A stretch of 64,000 bases of DNA from Uranotaenia lowii. Taxonomy: Eukaryota > Arthropoda > Insecta > Diptera > Culicidae. The notes below the pieces were generated by a model. It was given only the letters and a program-made list of their open reading frames with translations, had not been told where the DNA came from and did no database searches. The DNA lies in the NCBI RefSeq assembly GCF_029784155.1, contig NC_073693.1, positions 149,546,843 through 149,610,842 of the forward strand, written 5' to 3'. The translations under genes and the position numbers were made by a program. Shown piece after piece: positions 47,750 to 59,000 of this stretch (its first letter is position 1; every line of letters starts with the position of its first letter).

Positions 47750-50212
47750 TTATTCAGCCAAATGTGAATTTTTAATGTGACCTATGTACCTACCTACCCA
47801 AGGGTCCGGCGCCGATTGACCGACGCATAGGGCTGAGATAAAAGATCTCCACTGCTGGCGATCCGGAGCCAGCGTCTTCACTTGCTGCCAGCCAAGGTTC
47901 TCGTCAACTGTGCGGATTTCAACGGCTAGACTTCGCCGCCTCGAGCTTTTGGGCCTGCCTCTTCTTCGATGCCCATCTGGATTCCAGTCAAGCGCCTCTC
48001 TGCAAATCTCGTTTTCATCTCTTTGCAGCGTGTGCCCAATCCATCTCCAATTACGTTCCCGAATCTCGATTTCTAGCGCCTTTTGATGACACCGGCGATG
48101 AAGTTCAACGTTTGAGATCCAGTTGCCAGGCCACCAAGCGCGGATGATGTTCCGCAGGCAGCGATTCACAAAAACTTGCAGTTTTCGCGTCGTCACCGCA
48201 TATGTGCACCAAGTTTCACACCCGTACAGCAATACGGATTTGACGTTTGAGTTGAACATTGAGATCTTAGTTTGTAGAGAGATCTGGCGTGAGCGCCAGA
48301 TGTTTCGTAGACTCGCAAACTCAAATCGGGCTTTTCTGATCCGGGTTTCTATGTCCTTCTTGGTATCACCATCAGGCGTAAGCTGGCTACCAAGATACTG
48401 GAAGCACTCTACTGTCTCAACCTGTTGTCCAGCTACCACGAAATTGGAACGATTTTCTGTGTTGATCTCCATCGACTTGGTCTTTCCGACATTGATTTTG
48501 AGACCTGCTGCCTTGGAGCTTTCGGTGAGGTCATCGAGTTTGCTCTGCATGTCTTGTTGTGTTCGGGCGAGCAAAACAATATCGTCTGCCAGGTCAAGGT
48601 CGTTAAGTTGCTCAATTGCTGAAGGATTCCACGGCAATCCTCGGTTTGGTCTACAGTCAATCGATCCAGTCAAGATCTCATCCATTACGAGGAGAAAAAG
48701 CAGCGGTGACAAAATACATCCCTGTCTCACTCCAGCAGTTACCGGGATTGGTTCGGACAAGACACCGTCGCACAAGAGACATTGCACGAAAATGCCTCGT
48801 ACTGTGCTTCGATGAGATGGACTAGTTTCTCTGGGACCCCTCGTCGTCTAAGAGCAGCCCAGATGTTTTCGTGGTTCAGTCGGTCAAATGCTTTTTCGAA
48901 ATCAACGAACACCAGCAGAAGAAAGTCCTGGAATTCGTTGATTTGTTCCAGTATGATTCGTAGCGTTGTGATGTGGTCCACACATGATCGTCCGGATCGG
49001 AATCCAGCTTGTTGCCGTCGGAGTGTAGCGTCGATTTTCTCCTGGATCCTGTTAAGAATCACTTTGCAGAGTACTTTGAGGGTTGTACAGATCAAAGTTA
49101 TGCCACGCCAGTTACCGCACTCTGTCAGATATCCTTTCTTCGGGACCTTAACGAGGATACCCTGCATCCAGTCGGCCGGGAATGTTGCAGTATCCCAAAT
49201 GTCAGCGAAAATACGGTGCAACATTAGTGCTGACAGGGCAGGGTCGGCTTTGAGCATTTTCGCAGGAATGCAATCGATTCCAGGCGCTTTGTTGGATTTC
49301 ATGTTTTTGATTGCCGCTTCTATTTCAGCCAGCGAGGGCGCTTCCAAGTTGACGCAATTAATGCGACTTACTGTGGGCGCCTCGAGCTGCGGGTTCTGTT
49401 GGCCATTGCTATTTGTAACTCGGAAGAGTTGTTCAAAATGCTCAGTCCAACGCTTGAGTTGATCGGTTCGATCTGTCAGCAGCTGACCTGCTCGGTCTTT
49501 CAGCGGCATTCTTGCATTAGTCCTTGTACCACTAAGGCGGCGAGATATATCATATAATAATCGGATATCTCCAATGGCGGCGGCTTTTTCTCCCTCTTCG
49601 GCTAGGGAGTTTGTCCAGGCTCTCTTGTCTCGTCTACAAGCTCGTTTAACTGCTTGTCATTTTTTCTAATTGAACGTGATCTTGAAGTTAGAAATGGTAT
49701 TTGCATCGAAAAAAATTAGACTTTTATGCTAAATGCGAAATTTGGAACAGTTTTAATTATTTGTTGCAAATTTGTTACTTCATGAAACGAAGGGTTAACT
49801 GCCTTTTCCAGCTCCGCATATCGCAAGCGGGCGGCTGCTTTGGCTGACCCGGTACATGCCTGCTCAATTCCGACTTTCGCCTTTCTCCGATCATCGATCA
49901 TCCTCCAGGTTTCATCTGACATCCATTCACTTCGTCTTCCACAAACTTTACCGAGAGTACCATGGCTCGTCGTGATCAAGGCATTCTTGATTCCACACCA
50001 CTGTTCTTCGACTGTTCCGTCTGTTCCGTCTGTCGGCAATTCCGAGGCTCGGGATTCTAGCTGTTCAACGTATGCCCTTTTCACCTTTGGATTCTCGAAC
50101 CGGCGGACGTCGTATCGACACCCGACTTTCTCCTCGCGCCGTTGGACACGCGCAACTCTCAGCCGTATTTCGCCAAGGACGAGGTGATGGTCAGATGCAA
50201 TTTTATATGTGA
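47750..50212 (-). pseudogene. Endonuclease-reverse transcriptase, broken
   Basis: In translation order: the endonuclease end with the SDHH motif (about 50180-50190); a linker with KVGCRYDVRRFENPKVKRA; then the reverse transcriptase with KMKSNKAPGID-type fingers (IKNMKSNKAPGIDCIPAKM), NWRGITL, EQAGFRSGR-like (RQQAGFRSGRSCVDHI), VDFEKAFDRL, GVRQGCILSPLLF and the catalytic LADDIVLLA (Asp-Asp at about 48583-48591). The C-terminal part has the Trp-rich RAWWPGNWISNVELHRRC, RNWRWIGHTLQRD and GHRRRGRPK motifs usual for this kind of element. The frame is broken twice: by the 149-bp TTAA-MITE insertion between Val and Lys codons at 49650, and by a frameshift near 48775-48790 just before the GVRQG block. 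It would copy RNA into DNA at a nick if intact; as it stands it cannot make a full enzyme. Confidence 0.85.
49650..49794. mobile_element. TTAA-flanked MITE nested in the retrotransposon
   Basis: TTAA lies on both sides (49646-49649 and 49795-49798). The right end ATGAAACGAAGGG is identical to the end sequence of the family at 4886-5038, and the interior (GTTGCAAATTTGTTACTT, AAAGTTGGAAATG-like blocks) aligns throughout. The left end, CTGCTTGTCAT, has diverged. Removing the element and one TTAA restores the reverse transcriptase reading frame across the site, which proves insertion and identifies the exact target. Confidence 0.8.
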
Positions 50213-50223
50213 AACATTAAGTA

Positions 50224-50980
50224 AATATGCGACTTTTAATTACTATTGCTTAATCGTTTATTCATCAAGGTAAATCCCCAATCAAAGTATTTTTGAAACT
50301 TTTTATATCAAAATGTTATATTCAATGCCCTTGTAGTAAACATATATATTTGTAATTAGTATGTAATAACCTTTGCTTGGCCCATAGTCACCCCCATTTA
50401 ACACATTTTGAAAAGTGTTCCGAAAATTGGAATAACTTATCATATTTTCAACCGATTCTTAAAGCTAACATTATTCTTTGTTAACTGAATCGTGATGCAT
50501 GTATTTCACGGGAAAAAACTTTTTATTGAGTTGATTTATTTCCTATATGACAATTTGATGTGGTGTTGTTTGTATATCAATTCCATACAGAACTTTGAAG
50601 AATTTTACAATTAAAGTGTGTCCCACATCAAACTGCATCACAGAAAAAGTGATGTAGAAAACTTTCTTTCTGATTGATGATACATTTCAAACTTTAAAAC
50701 AATAAAGTTCAAACGAATTGTGATCTTTTGGTACATTTACTTCATTCCAGTTCAATGCCATATCCGCGTAATCGAGCATTTGGCCCCACCCTATTTAAAA
50801 GATTTTGCGCAACATCTGAATGCATCTTCCTTCAAACAAAAACCCACTTTTTGTCATTTTTTAGAAATTGAAATCTTTGAAATTTTTCACTGATTATCTG
50901 CATCAAAATAGCTCAGTATTTATCAAAAGGTCTTAGTTCGCCTTTCGTCATATTTTGGCTTTTTTTACTGACCAAAGTAT
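50224..50980. other. AT-rich non-coding DNA
   Basis: Nothing recognisable on either strand. In particular it contains no continuation of the retrotransposon found at 52081. Confidence 0.5.
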
Positions 50981-50982
50981 TA

Positions 50983-52078
50983 GACTGAGTCGATTTGGGG
51001 TCATTTTAGAATTTCTCAAACCCTAGGGGTCTTAAAAGCTTCGTTTTGGTCCAAAACTCTTCCATGATTTTTTGCAGAATTTTTAAGTAACGTTTACATG
51101 AGTAAATTTGAACTTTTAGGTTTGTATGGAAAAATTGAATATTTTGTACTGAAAAATCAACATCATTTTTGTTTCTTCTGTGGAATCAAGCCTGCAAATG
51201 TTTTTTGTGAAAATTTATAAATTTCTTACAGGAAATTTTCCGCTGAACAACTTTGTCGAATATCATAACTGTGGTATATAAGAGTTAAAATACAAATAAT
51301 ATTAAATGCGCAATCTAAAAATAATTATTAAAAAAAAATGTGCAAATGTGACCAACCGTGTTAGATGAATTGCTCAATGCTCAGTAAGGTCGACGACAGC
51401 CCTGTGTTGACGTGCGTCAAACAAAAAGAGAGCGTTCAAGCTAGATTTAGGCAATCTCTCTCGCTCACGCTAGTGAATTGAATTCGAACAGGATGAACAG
51501 ATGAACTTTGAGTTAAAGAGTCAGTTGAATGGAGATATTTGCAGGAAACGGACGCGTATGGAAATCGGGCCGGTCTGATGACAAGTAGTCGGCCATGATA
51601 GACGCTTCAAGGAACCGACCGGTTACGACAATAACTTCGAATCTTTTTAGACAAAAAATTATTAGCTCTTTAACAGGTGTATGTCTTTTGGCATAGATTA
51701 ACAAGAAATTCAATTGACACCACTGCTGGGTGCCTAGCGAAGTATTGCAAGACCACTTTTCATGCCATACTTCGTGGGGCACAAGCAGTGGTGTCAATTG
51801 AATTCATGGTTTATCAATCCAAAAAGACATACCCCTGTTAAACAGCTAATAACTTTTTTGCCTAATAAGATACGAAGTTACGGTTTTCGACAAAGTTGAT
51901 GTTGATTTTTCAGTAACAAATATTCAATTTACCCATACAAACCTAAAAGTTCAAAATTACTCATGTAAACGTTACTTAAAAATTTTGCAAAAAATCATGG
52001 ATGAGTTTTGGACCAAGACGAAACTTTTTAGACCCCAGGTTTTGAGAAATTCCCAAATGACCCCAAATCGACTCAGTC
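50983..52078. mobile_element. Long foldback MITE, GACTGAGTCG family, 1.1-kb copy
   Basis: Flanked by TA (50981-50982, 52079-52080). The outer arms of about 180-190 bp pair GACTGAGTCGATTTGGGG with CCCCAAATCGACTCAGTC and continue through TTTACATGAGTAAATTTGAA and its inverse. A second inverted pair of about 100 bp lies inside, at 51655-51755 and 51757-51860. Its apex is a hairpin around 51707-51804 with AATTCAATTGACACCACTGC pairing with its inverse across a loop of about 9 bases. A non-repeated part at about 51290-51640 is GC-richer and may be captured or inserted sequence. No transposase. Confidence 0.8.
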
Positions 52079-52082
52079 TATT

Positions 52083-54323
52083 ATAGCAGCTATATCAAGA
52101 ACGATACGGTGTACTCGGATATAAGCGACCACTGCATTATTATTTCTACGGTTGGAATTCGTAAAAATGTGTTTACACGCAAACTACAAAAAGTTGTTGT
52201 TAATAATAGAATGCTTAACGAACAGTTCAGCGAAAAAGCTTGTAACCTCCGAGCCAACTCTGCCGAAGAGCTTCTTATACAAATACTTTCGTTGTATCAG
52301 GAACTAAAGATCAAATATTCCAAGACCGTTGAAGTACGAGCCAGAGTTAAAGGCTTATGCCCGTGGATGAATGTAGACGTTTGGAAGTGGATAAAAATCA
52401 AAGATTCCCTTCTAGCAAAATGTAAAAGAAATCCATTTGATCTAGACGCTCGAGATTTGTTACAACACACGTCTAGAAAACTCAACCAGTGCAAACAAAG
52501 TGCAAAACAATCCTATTACAGCAACTTGTTCAAGGACGCTAATAGTAAAAATACGTGGAAATATTTAAACTCCATATCTGGTAATCAGGTTGAAGAGCAT
52601 GATGCTCTGAAATTATTAGTAAACGGAAATCTCACAAGTCACGAAAGGACTGTTGCTGACACCTTCAACTGTTTCTTCAGCAACATAGGGCCCCAGCTCG
52701 CTTCTAGTATCAGTAGCCAGAGAAATACGAATCGATTCGGCACCTTAGCCCAACTACGCAGTTCAATATTTTTAGAACCGGCAACCGAGCAAGAAGTGAT
52801 CTTGAAAATTAAAGATCTTGATGCTAACAAAAGCGTAGGACCCGATGGAATACCGGCGTACTTTATAAAAAACCATTATCAATTTTTCTCAAAATTAATT
52901 CGAGATGTATTCAACGAAAGTCTCGATACTGGTAAATTTCCTGATTGTTTAAAAATAGCTAAAGTTGTGCCGATTCACAAATCAGGATCCAAATTTGATG
53001 TCAACAATTATCGACCTATCTCAGTTTTACCTTGCCTGAGTAAAATTCTGGAACAAATGTTAGCTACTAGAATCATCAATTTTTTCCAAAGGCAAAACAT
53101 CTTGTACAGCTGCCAATATGGATTCCGAGCAGGTTCCAGTACAACGACAGCTACTTATGAGCTTTTCACTAATGTTTACCAAGCTATGGATCAGAAAAAA
53201 ACTCGTTGGACTTCTTTTCATCGACTTAAAAAAAGCCTTCGATACCATGGATCACGAGATCTTGCTTGAAAAACTGGCTTTTTATGGTATACGTGGAAAA
53301 CCGCTTGAGCTAATGAGGAGCTTTCTTACTGGTCGAAGTCAATTTGTATCCGTCAACGTAGTAAGAAGCAGTATCCAATCTTTGAAAGTTGGCGTACCAC
53401 AGGGAAGTAATCTCGGACCGCTTCTCTTTCTTGCGTATGTGAACGATCTGCCCAAACTAAATTTAATAGGAAAGCCACGTTTATTTGCCGATGACACTTC
53501 GTTGTTCTACACTGGTAATGACCCCTCCATAATAATTAACAACATGCGTGCTGATATGGAAGTCTTAAAAGGTTATTTCGATGAAAACCTGTTGTCCTTA
53601 AATTTGACGAAAACGAAGTACATGATTTTGTCAACACCCAGGAGACCAGTAGAAGTGCATGAAGACCTAATAATCAACTCAACATTGATCGAAAAAGTTG
53701 ATCACTTCACATATCTTGGCCTAGACATTGATTATAAGTTGAAATGGAACTACCACATACAGAAACTCCAAAAACAGATCGGCGCAACGTGCGGACTATT
53801 GTGGAGAATAAAAAGAATTGTGCCCAGGAAACAAATGAAATTAATGTACCAGGCTTTCGTTCAATCGAAACTACAATACCAAGTTTTTATGTGGGGTGCA
53901 GCAGCAAATACTCTCCTGAAGAAACTGCAAGCAGCTCAAAATCGCTGTCTAAAAGCCATCTACAACCGTCATAGAATGTACCCAACGAAAAACTTATACA
54001 CTGAAGCTGATAACTCTACTTTTCCGATCCAGGCGCTTAGAGAGCTTCAAGCCATATCAATAGTCCACTCACACCTACAAGACCAACGTGTACATCATAA
54101 CATAGTATATGAGCAAACCAGCCACGCGTACGAGCTTCGAAATTCGGCAGCTCTAGTAATGAGCAGACCAAACAGTGAAATGTCACGGAAAGCATTTCCT
54201 TACTACAGCAAACATCTTTATAACGCAGTCCCCAGAACACTCAGAGATGAACAAAATCCTCAAAAATTCAAAACGATGCTTAAACGTCACATCAGAAATA
54301 AAATAGAATCTTATTTTATTTAA
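52083..54323 (+). pseudogene. Endonuclease-reverse transcriptase, one frameshift
   Basis: In order: endonuclease end with ISDHCIII (Ser-Asp-His at 52124-52132); a linker with GLCPWMNVDVWKWIK; the reverse transcriptase with KSVGPDGIPAYFIK, KVVPIHKSGSKFDVNNYRPI, QYGFRAGSSTT, FIDLKKAFDTMDHEIL, GVPQGSNLGPLLFLAYVNDL and the catalytic FADDTSLF (about 53484-53507); then a thumb-like region and a C-terminal block ending near IRNKIESYFI. The frame shifts at a run of seven A at 53195-53201, between QYGFRAG and FIDLKKAFD; it is otherwise open over about 740 codons. Loss of function from this one shift suggests a fairly recent insertion. There are two stretches, 52109-53269 and 53118-54323. Confidence 0.85.
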
Positions 54324-54513
54324 AATCTGACATTGGAACACCCGATGGTTATCAACCGTGAACCATAGTTGATAAGAGCTTCCTTAACAGAGATTTATCT
54401 CGCTGGAAGCACAGTCAACTTCTACCTCCCATCATTCGAGCGCGAAAATAATGACCGCTACCATTTCACCACATCCGTTTAACCACAACATTTTATTTTG
54501 CTTATCTCATTTC

Positions 54514-54619
54514 CGCCACCACCGCCTCCAACCATCGCCACCAACCACCGCCTCCAACCACCGCCTCCAACCACCGCCATCAACCACCGCCATCAAGCAC
54601 CGCCTCCGCAACCAGCGCC
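54514..54619 (+). repeat. 13-bp CCACCGCC minisatellite in the retrotransposon 3' region
   Basis: Five to seven imperfect units of the type CAACCACCGCCTC. Very GC-rich compared with the surroundings. It lies between the reverse transcriptase stop and the A tail, so it belongs to the element's 3' untranslated region. Confidence 0.8.
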
Positions 54620-54820
54620 AAATATTGAATGTTTACCATGTCATTTACCGAACACAAGTGATACAAAAAATTAAGTGCTAAAAAATGAAAAGAATGAACA
54701 AACCTTATTGTAAACAAGTTGAAAAAATTTAAAAAAAATAAATAGTGATGAGGAGGTTTTGCGCCCACTGGAGAAGGAGCACTGAAAAAGTTCCACTCCC
54801 GCGGGCTTTTCCCTGCTCAC

Positions 54821-54853
<33 letters not shown>

Positions 54854-54854
<1 letters not shown>

Positions 54855-55824
54855 ACGATTCCAAAATGGTATTATTGATAAAAATCGGTCCAGTAGTAAC
54901 AGATGAAGCCAGTACTGTAAACCGTGTTTTAACGAATTGTGTTTGTCATCCAGAACATTGCTAAAATCACTCTCAAATAATAATTATATTTTTTTTCTTA
55001 AGTAATAATTATATTTTTGTATTATTTTTCATTATTTTAATAAAATATCAGCCACAATGCAAAAAATATTGGAAACAAGTTTTGGCCACTAACTTGGGTG
55101 ATTTGCCAATCGATGTCCCCTAACCCATTGTTGCACAGCATGACTTAAATTGTCAATATTTCAGCTGTTTTTCAACTTTTCCTCAAAAATAATACTGAAT
55201 CATGTAAGTCAGAATATTTTCTGATGAAATTAGGCTTTCGTGTTATTTCCGGCTGGTAAGTGTGTATCTTACGCCAGTTTTAATTATTCTTGTTTTTTTC
55301 GCGCGGTTTTTGTGCTAATTGTTAACAAAAACCTTAACATTCCCTCTACGGCAAATACGGTTTTACGTCAGAATAAAACATTTTTCGTATCTGTTTTCTA
55401 TACGAAACGTTTGTTGGACAATTTTAACACCATGATTTTGAAAAAAATTATGATCCATACTTTACCAGAAAATATGTTGGATCGTCCAACAATTGGTCCA
55501 CTCAATCTCCTCCTGCTCCATTGTTGTACATAATTCCGCTACAAAATTTGTTTGGAAATTTCAAATTTATAAATTCGTATAACTCCAATAACTTTGTTTG
55601 GTTGTTTTTACAGCAAAAAATAGCAATTAAAATTTTGCAAGCGGTTGATTAAGTGCTGAATTATAACAACGTGTTTTGAATTAGTTTGGAGGCTTGTACG
55701 GAAAAATCCAAATTTTCATTCAAAAACCATTAGAGATGTACTGAAAGTTAAAAAAACATAATTTTGTATTTTTTAAATATTTCTTGGTTCTTGGAATACA
55801 TTGCATGTGAACAAAAACTAAACC
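54854..55824. other. AT-rich non-coding DNA
   Basis: Frame 55240-55533 (97 residues) has no known motif; nothing else is recognised. Confidence 0.45.
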
Positions 55825-55826
55825 TA

Positions 55827-56063
55827 CACAGTAAACGAAAATTACCGAGTAAGGTATTTTTTTTACCGAAATCCTAACATGTGTAAATCGTTAAACTGTT
55901 CGTTAATTTTTTCGGTAAAATATAAACGAACATCGGTAAATCGATTCTTCATTTACCGATGTTCGTTTATTTTTTACCGAAAAAATTTTCGAACAGTTTA
56001 ACGATTTCACATGTTAGGATTTCGGTAAAAAATTACCGAACTCGTTAATTTTCGTTTACTGTG
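55827..56063. mobile_element. Near-perfect palindromic MITE (237 bp)
   Basis: Flanked by TA (55825-55826, 56064-56065). It starts CACAGTAAACGAAAATTACC and ends with the inverse. The two halves pair almost along their whole length: GATTTCGGTAAA, CATGTTAGGATTTCGG and ATTTACCGATGTTCGTTTAT all have inverted partners, and only a dozen or so bases around 55942-55950 form the loop. Typical of a TA-specific MITE able to fold as one hairpin. Confidence 0.85.
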
Positions 56064-56065
56064 TA

Positions 56066-59000
56066 ACTTTTACCCCAGAAATAATATTCGTTGTCATACG
56101 AAAAATTCAAAAAGATAAAAAAAAATTAATTTTAGTGTTTTGACAGCTAATTTGAAAGCTGGTTAACCAGATGAAAATAAGAATCGCATTATACTGCTTT
56201 GCTTAGCCAATAAGTGTAATGATTTAAAACTTTAGCAAATCTTGTCATGAAATTATTGAAAGCTTCAGAAAGCAAATCCTGCTTTTTCCGATACTTTTCA
56301 ATGGATTACGATTTTTTATTTCGAAATTGTTATAACTTTTTACATAAAATACTTTGCTTTTTCTCATGCTGGCAAACAATTAATCTTGGGAATGGACAAA
56401 ATCAATAATTTAAAACAAAATTCATTTCTTACTTATTTGAATTTCTTGTATATGCAAAAAGTTCTTCTTGCATACACTCAATGTTGATATTTAATAATTA
56501 ACTCAATGATACAAAGACACTTTATATATCCATAAGTTTATTTTTTATTCCGTCAAATCTTAAAAATGAAGTTTTGAAATTATTAAACTCGTTGAAAAAC
56601 TTATGTTTGTATGAAAGTCGGGCAATTTGCATTGTCTGAAAAATGTCAAAGTCAACTCAACTGCATTGGCTTTGAGAGACTACTCTTTTACCAGATTTAT
56701 TTTGAAATCCTTTATACCGACCATTTAATCAACATTTTATTCAAAGAATCTAAAAACTGTTCTGGAAAAATCTGTTTCTCTAATTTCGTGACGACAAATC
56801 TAAAAGAATTTTATTCCATGTCAACAACGTTGATATTGTTATTAATATTGTCAAAATATTGTACAGGAAGAAAACTACGACCCTTAATCCCAAAAACTAG
56901 TAGTCGAAGGTTGCAATTTTCTCAGGAATTCGAATCTGCCGTCGAGTTGCCGTCACTGGAGACATCTATGCGAAGCTTTATTTGGCCCTTATCATCCAGA
57001 AAAATAAACAGTCATAGCTTTGTGAAACTTAATTTGATCCAAAACAGTTTTTCAGCCGGAAAACTCTCGGGAAGCATTTCTATGTGATGTGATTGTTTCC
57101 TGAAGATTGATGAAATACTACAGAGGTTACATTAATTACAAATAAACTCACTTATATTACTCAATTAACTTTTCGAAAAAAAAAATTCTTATACAAAATT
57201 GTATAGCATGAGCGTAAATCAGTCAAACGATCTGGAAATTTGGGCGTGGTTGTGTCCATTTTCATGTTTTAAATTGAGATTCATTATGTAAAAATCGATC
57301 GACTTCCAAGTGAGTCCTAAAACATTTGTTTTGTAAAATCGGATCTTCGGGTAAAAGGGGGCAAAACAGATCACGTTCTCTAATTATTTCACCTGTTAAT
57401 AACCACTTAAAAATTAAGCATTAAATACCTTTCTGTTCATTCTATGGGATTTTAAAGACATAAAATTTTATGTTGGTATGACATATAAAGAAAAAGGCTC
57501 AACACTTGCAATTAAGTTTAAATAACACTCCACGCAAATGGCTTCCGGTAAATTAAGAGGTGGATTTGAGTTTCTGAGAAAACTTCACGTGTGATAAATG
57601 CTATTCCAGACACTCAAACCGGCGGCTTTGTGTTTTTTTAGGCCGAATTGGAATTGGAAAGTGCATTGGACGGTTTATATGGAAGACCCCACCCTGCCCC
57701 CTCATAAGGGGCCGTCTAAAAATTAGATTGCATTTGAACTACAAGTTCTCATAATAAGCTTCCGTAACAAATATCAGCCTATTCGACCTCATGCTGACTT
57801 GTTTTTAAAATGTGCAACCATTGGAAAAAATCGGACAACATTATGCACGATACAAAATTTGCCTGTGCAACTATTGGGCACAGACAAGCTGTTTTAAATG
57901 ACTTTTTAAATTTTTATGTCACTTTTTTCAAACACTTGAACTTTTGGGTCTTGTTGACCAATCCTGTATGAGTGCATCGACAAAAAAAAATCGAGTGAAT
58001 TTGGTTGAAATTACTAAAATACAGCATAAACACCAAAATCAAGTGCTTAGCTGTGCAACGATTGTCAAATCACCCTTGTATGGTGTCAATCCGAAATTTT
58101 CTGATCGTAATACTGAATTTCCGGTGAAAACTGTATACACGCTTGTGGGTCCTAACATTAAACAGAACAAATAACCGGATCTCAAATCTTCTTGATTTGC
58201 TTCTCAGAACAGCGAAGTAATGTTTAATCACAAAACTCATAGTTGCAGTTCAACTGCGAGTTGTTTTCCGACGTCCCGTTAAAAAAAGGTGAGTATTTTT
58301 TTTTAAATTTCCGAAAAATATATTTGCGTCGTTTCTCTTTGATGGACTCTATTTTTTTCAACTTTAAAAATTTAGAAAAAAATAAGAAACAGATTGTAAA
58401 AATACACTTTGAGCGAACTCTAAGCAAATTTTCAAGCGTTTGCGGAGTGATGCAATTTGATTAGGGACACCCTTTAAATATAATAAATCTGAGAAAAACT
58501 TCATAAGTAAAATATGAACTTATTTGCCAGCTATCATGAGTAAAAAATTGAGATCGATATCGTCGAAAATCGATATAGCAATAGATGAAGGTGTATAAAA
58601 AACAAGCAATTTTCATTTCAACCCAAAGGCAAGACGGTAATTCATGTCCAAGAAACCATCCGAAAATAAAGCGTGAGGTTTTGGCATCTTGAATAATTCG
58701 TTTCATGATATCCTCAATTTTTTGCATCGGTCTAGTGATAACAATCAGAAATATTTTCTATTTTATTAGTAGGTCATGTAATCTAATTTTCGGCGCTGAA
58801 TTCATTACTGAAAAGAAGCGTTTATTGAAACTGTTTTCAATGTAGAAATGTTCTCTTTTCAATACAAAATTTCCTATAAACTTGTAAATGTTCAACTTGC
58901 ACGTTAATTATCTCATATCTCCATATGCAAAGCAATAACCGATTTTGTATTCAAATTGAATCTTTGGCTAGAAAAATGAAACCGCCAATATTTCCATACA

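Larger units (their letters stand above)
47713..50215 (-). mobile_element. 5'-truncated non-LTR retrotransposon (RTE-like or related clade)
   Basis: The element lies on the minus strand. Its 5' part is missing; the sequence starts within the end of the endonuclease domain (about 50212) and runs to a short 3' region near 47713. A candidate 8-bp target duplication, ATTAAGTA, flanks it at 47705-47712 and 50216-50223; this fits the inferred borders but is short. 5' truncation is the normal outcome of incomplete target-primed reverse transcription. A nested TTAA MITE occupies 49650-49794. A second, more decayed copy is at 32666-33298. The clade is not settled from sequence reading alone. Confidence 0.8.
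52081..54853 (+). mobile_element. 5'-truncated non-LTR retrotransposon (CR1/jockey-like)
   Basis: Plus-strand element starting within the end of the endonuclease domain and running through a reverse transcriptase, a 3' untranslated region of about 500 bp and a 28-base A tail (54826-54853). Its 5' end directly abuts the TA at the right end of the foldback MITE. No target duplication was identified. The A tail favours the jockey side of the CR1/jockey assemblage, while the C-terminal FPYYSKHLYNAVPRTL block resembles CR1/L2-like elements; the exact clade is open. Confidence 0.8.

Noticed and set aside
48123..49462. Plus-strand open frames of 226-230 residues
   Set aside because: They are antisense shadows of the minus-strand reverse transcriptase.
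56611..57087. 158-residue open frame
   Set aside because: Long for the region, but no domain, no homologous copy in the window and no neighbouring exon evidence.
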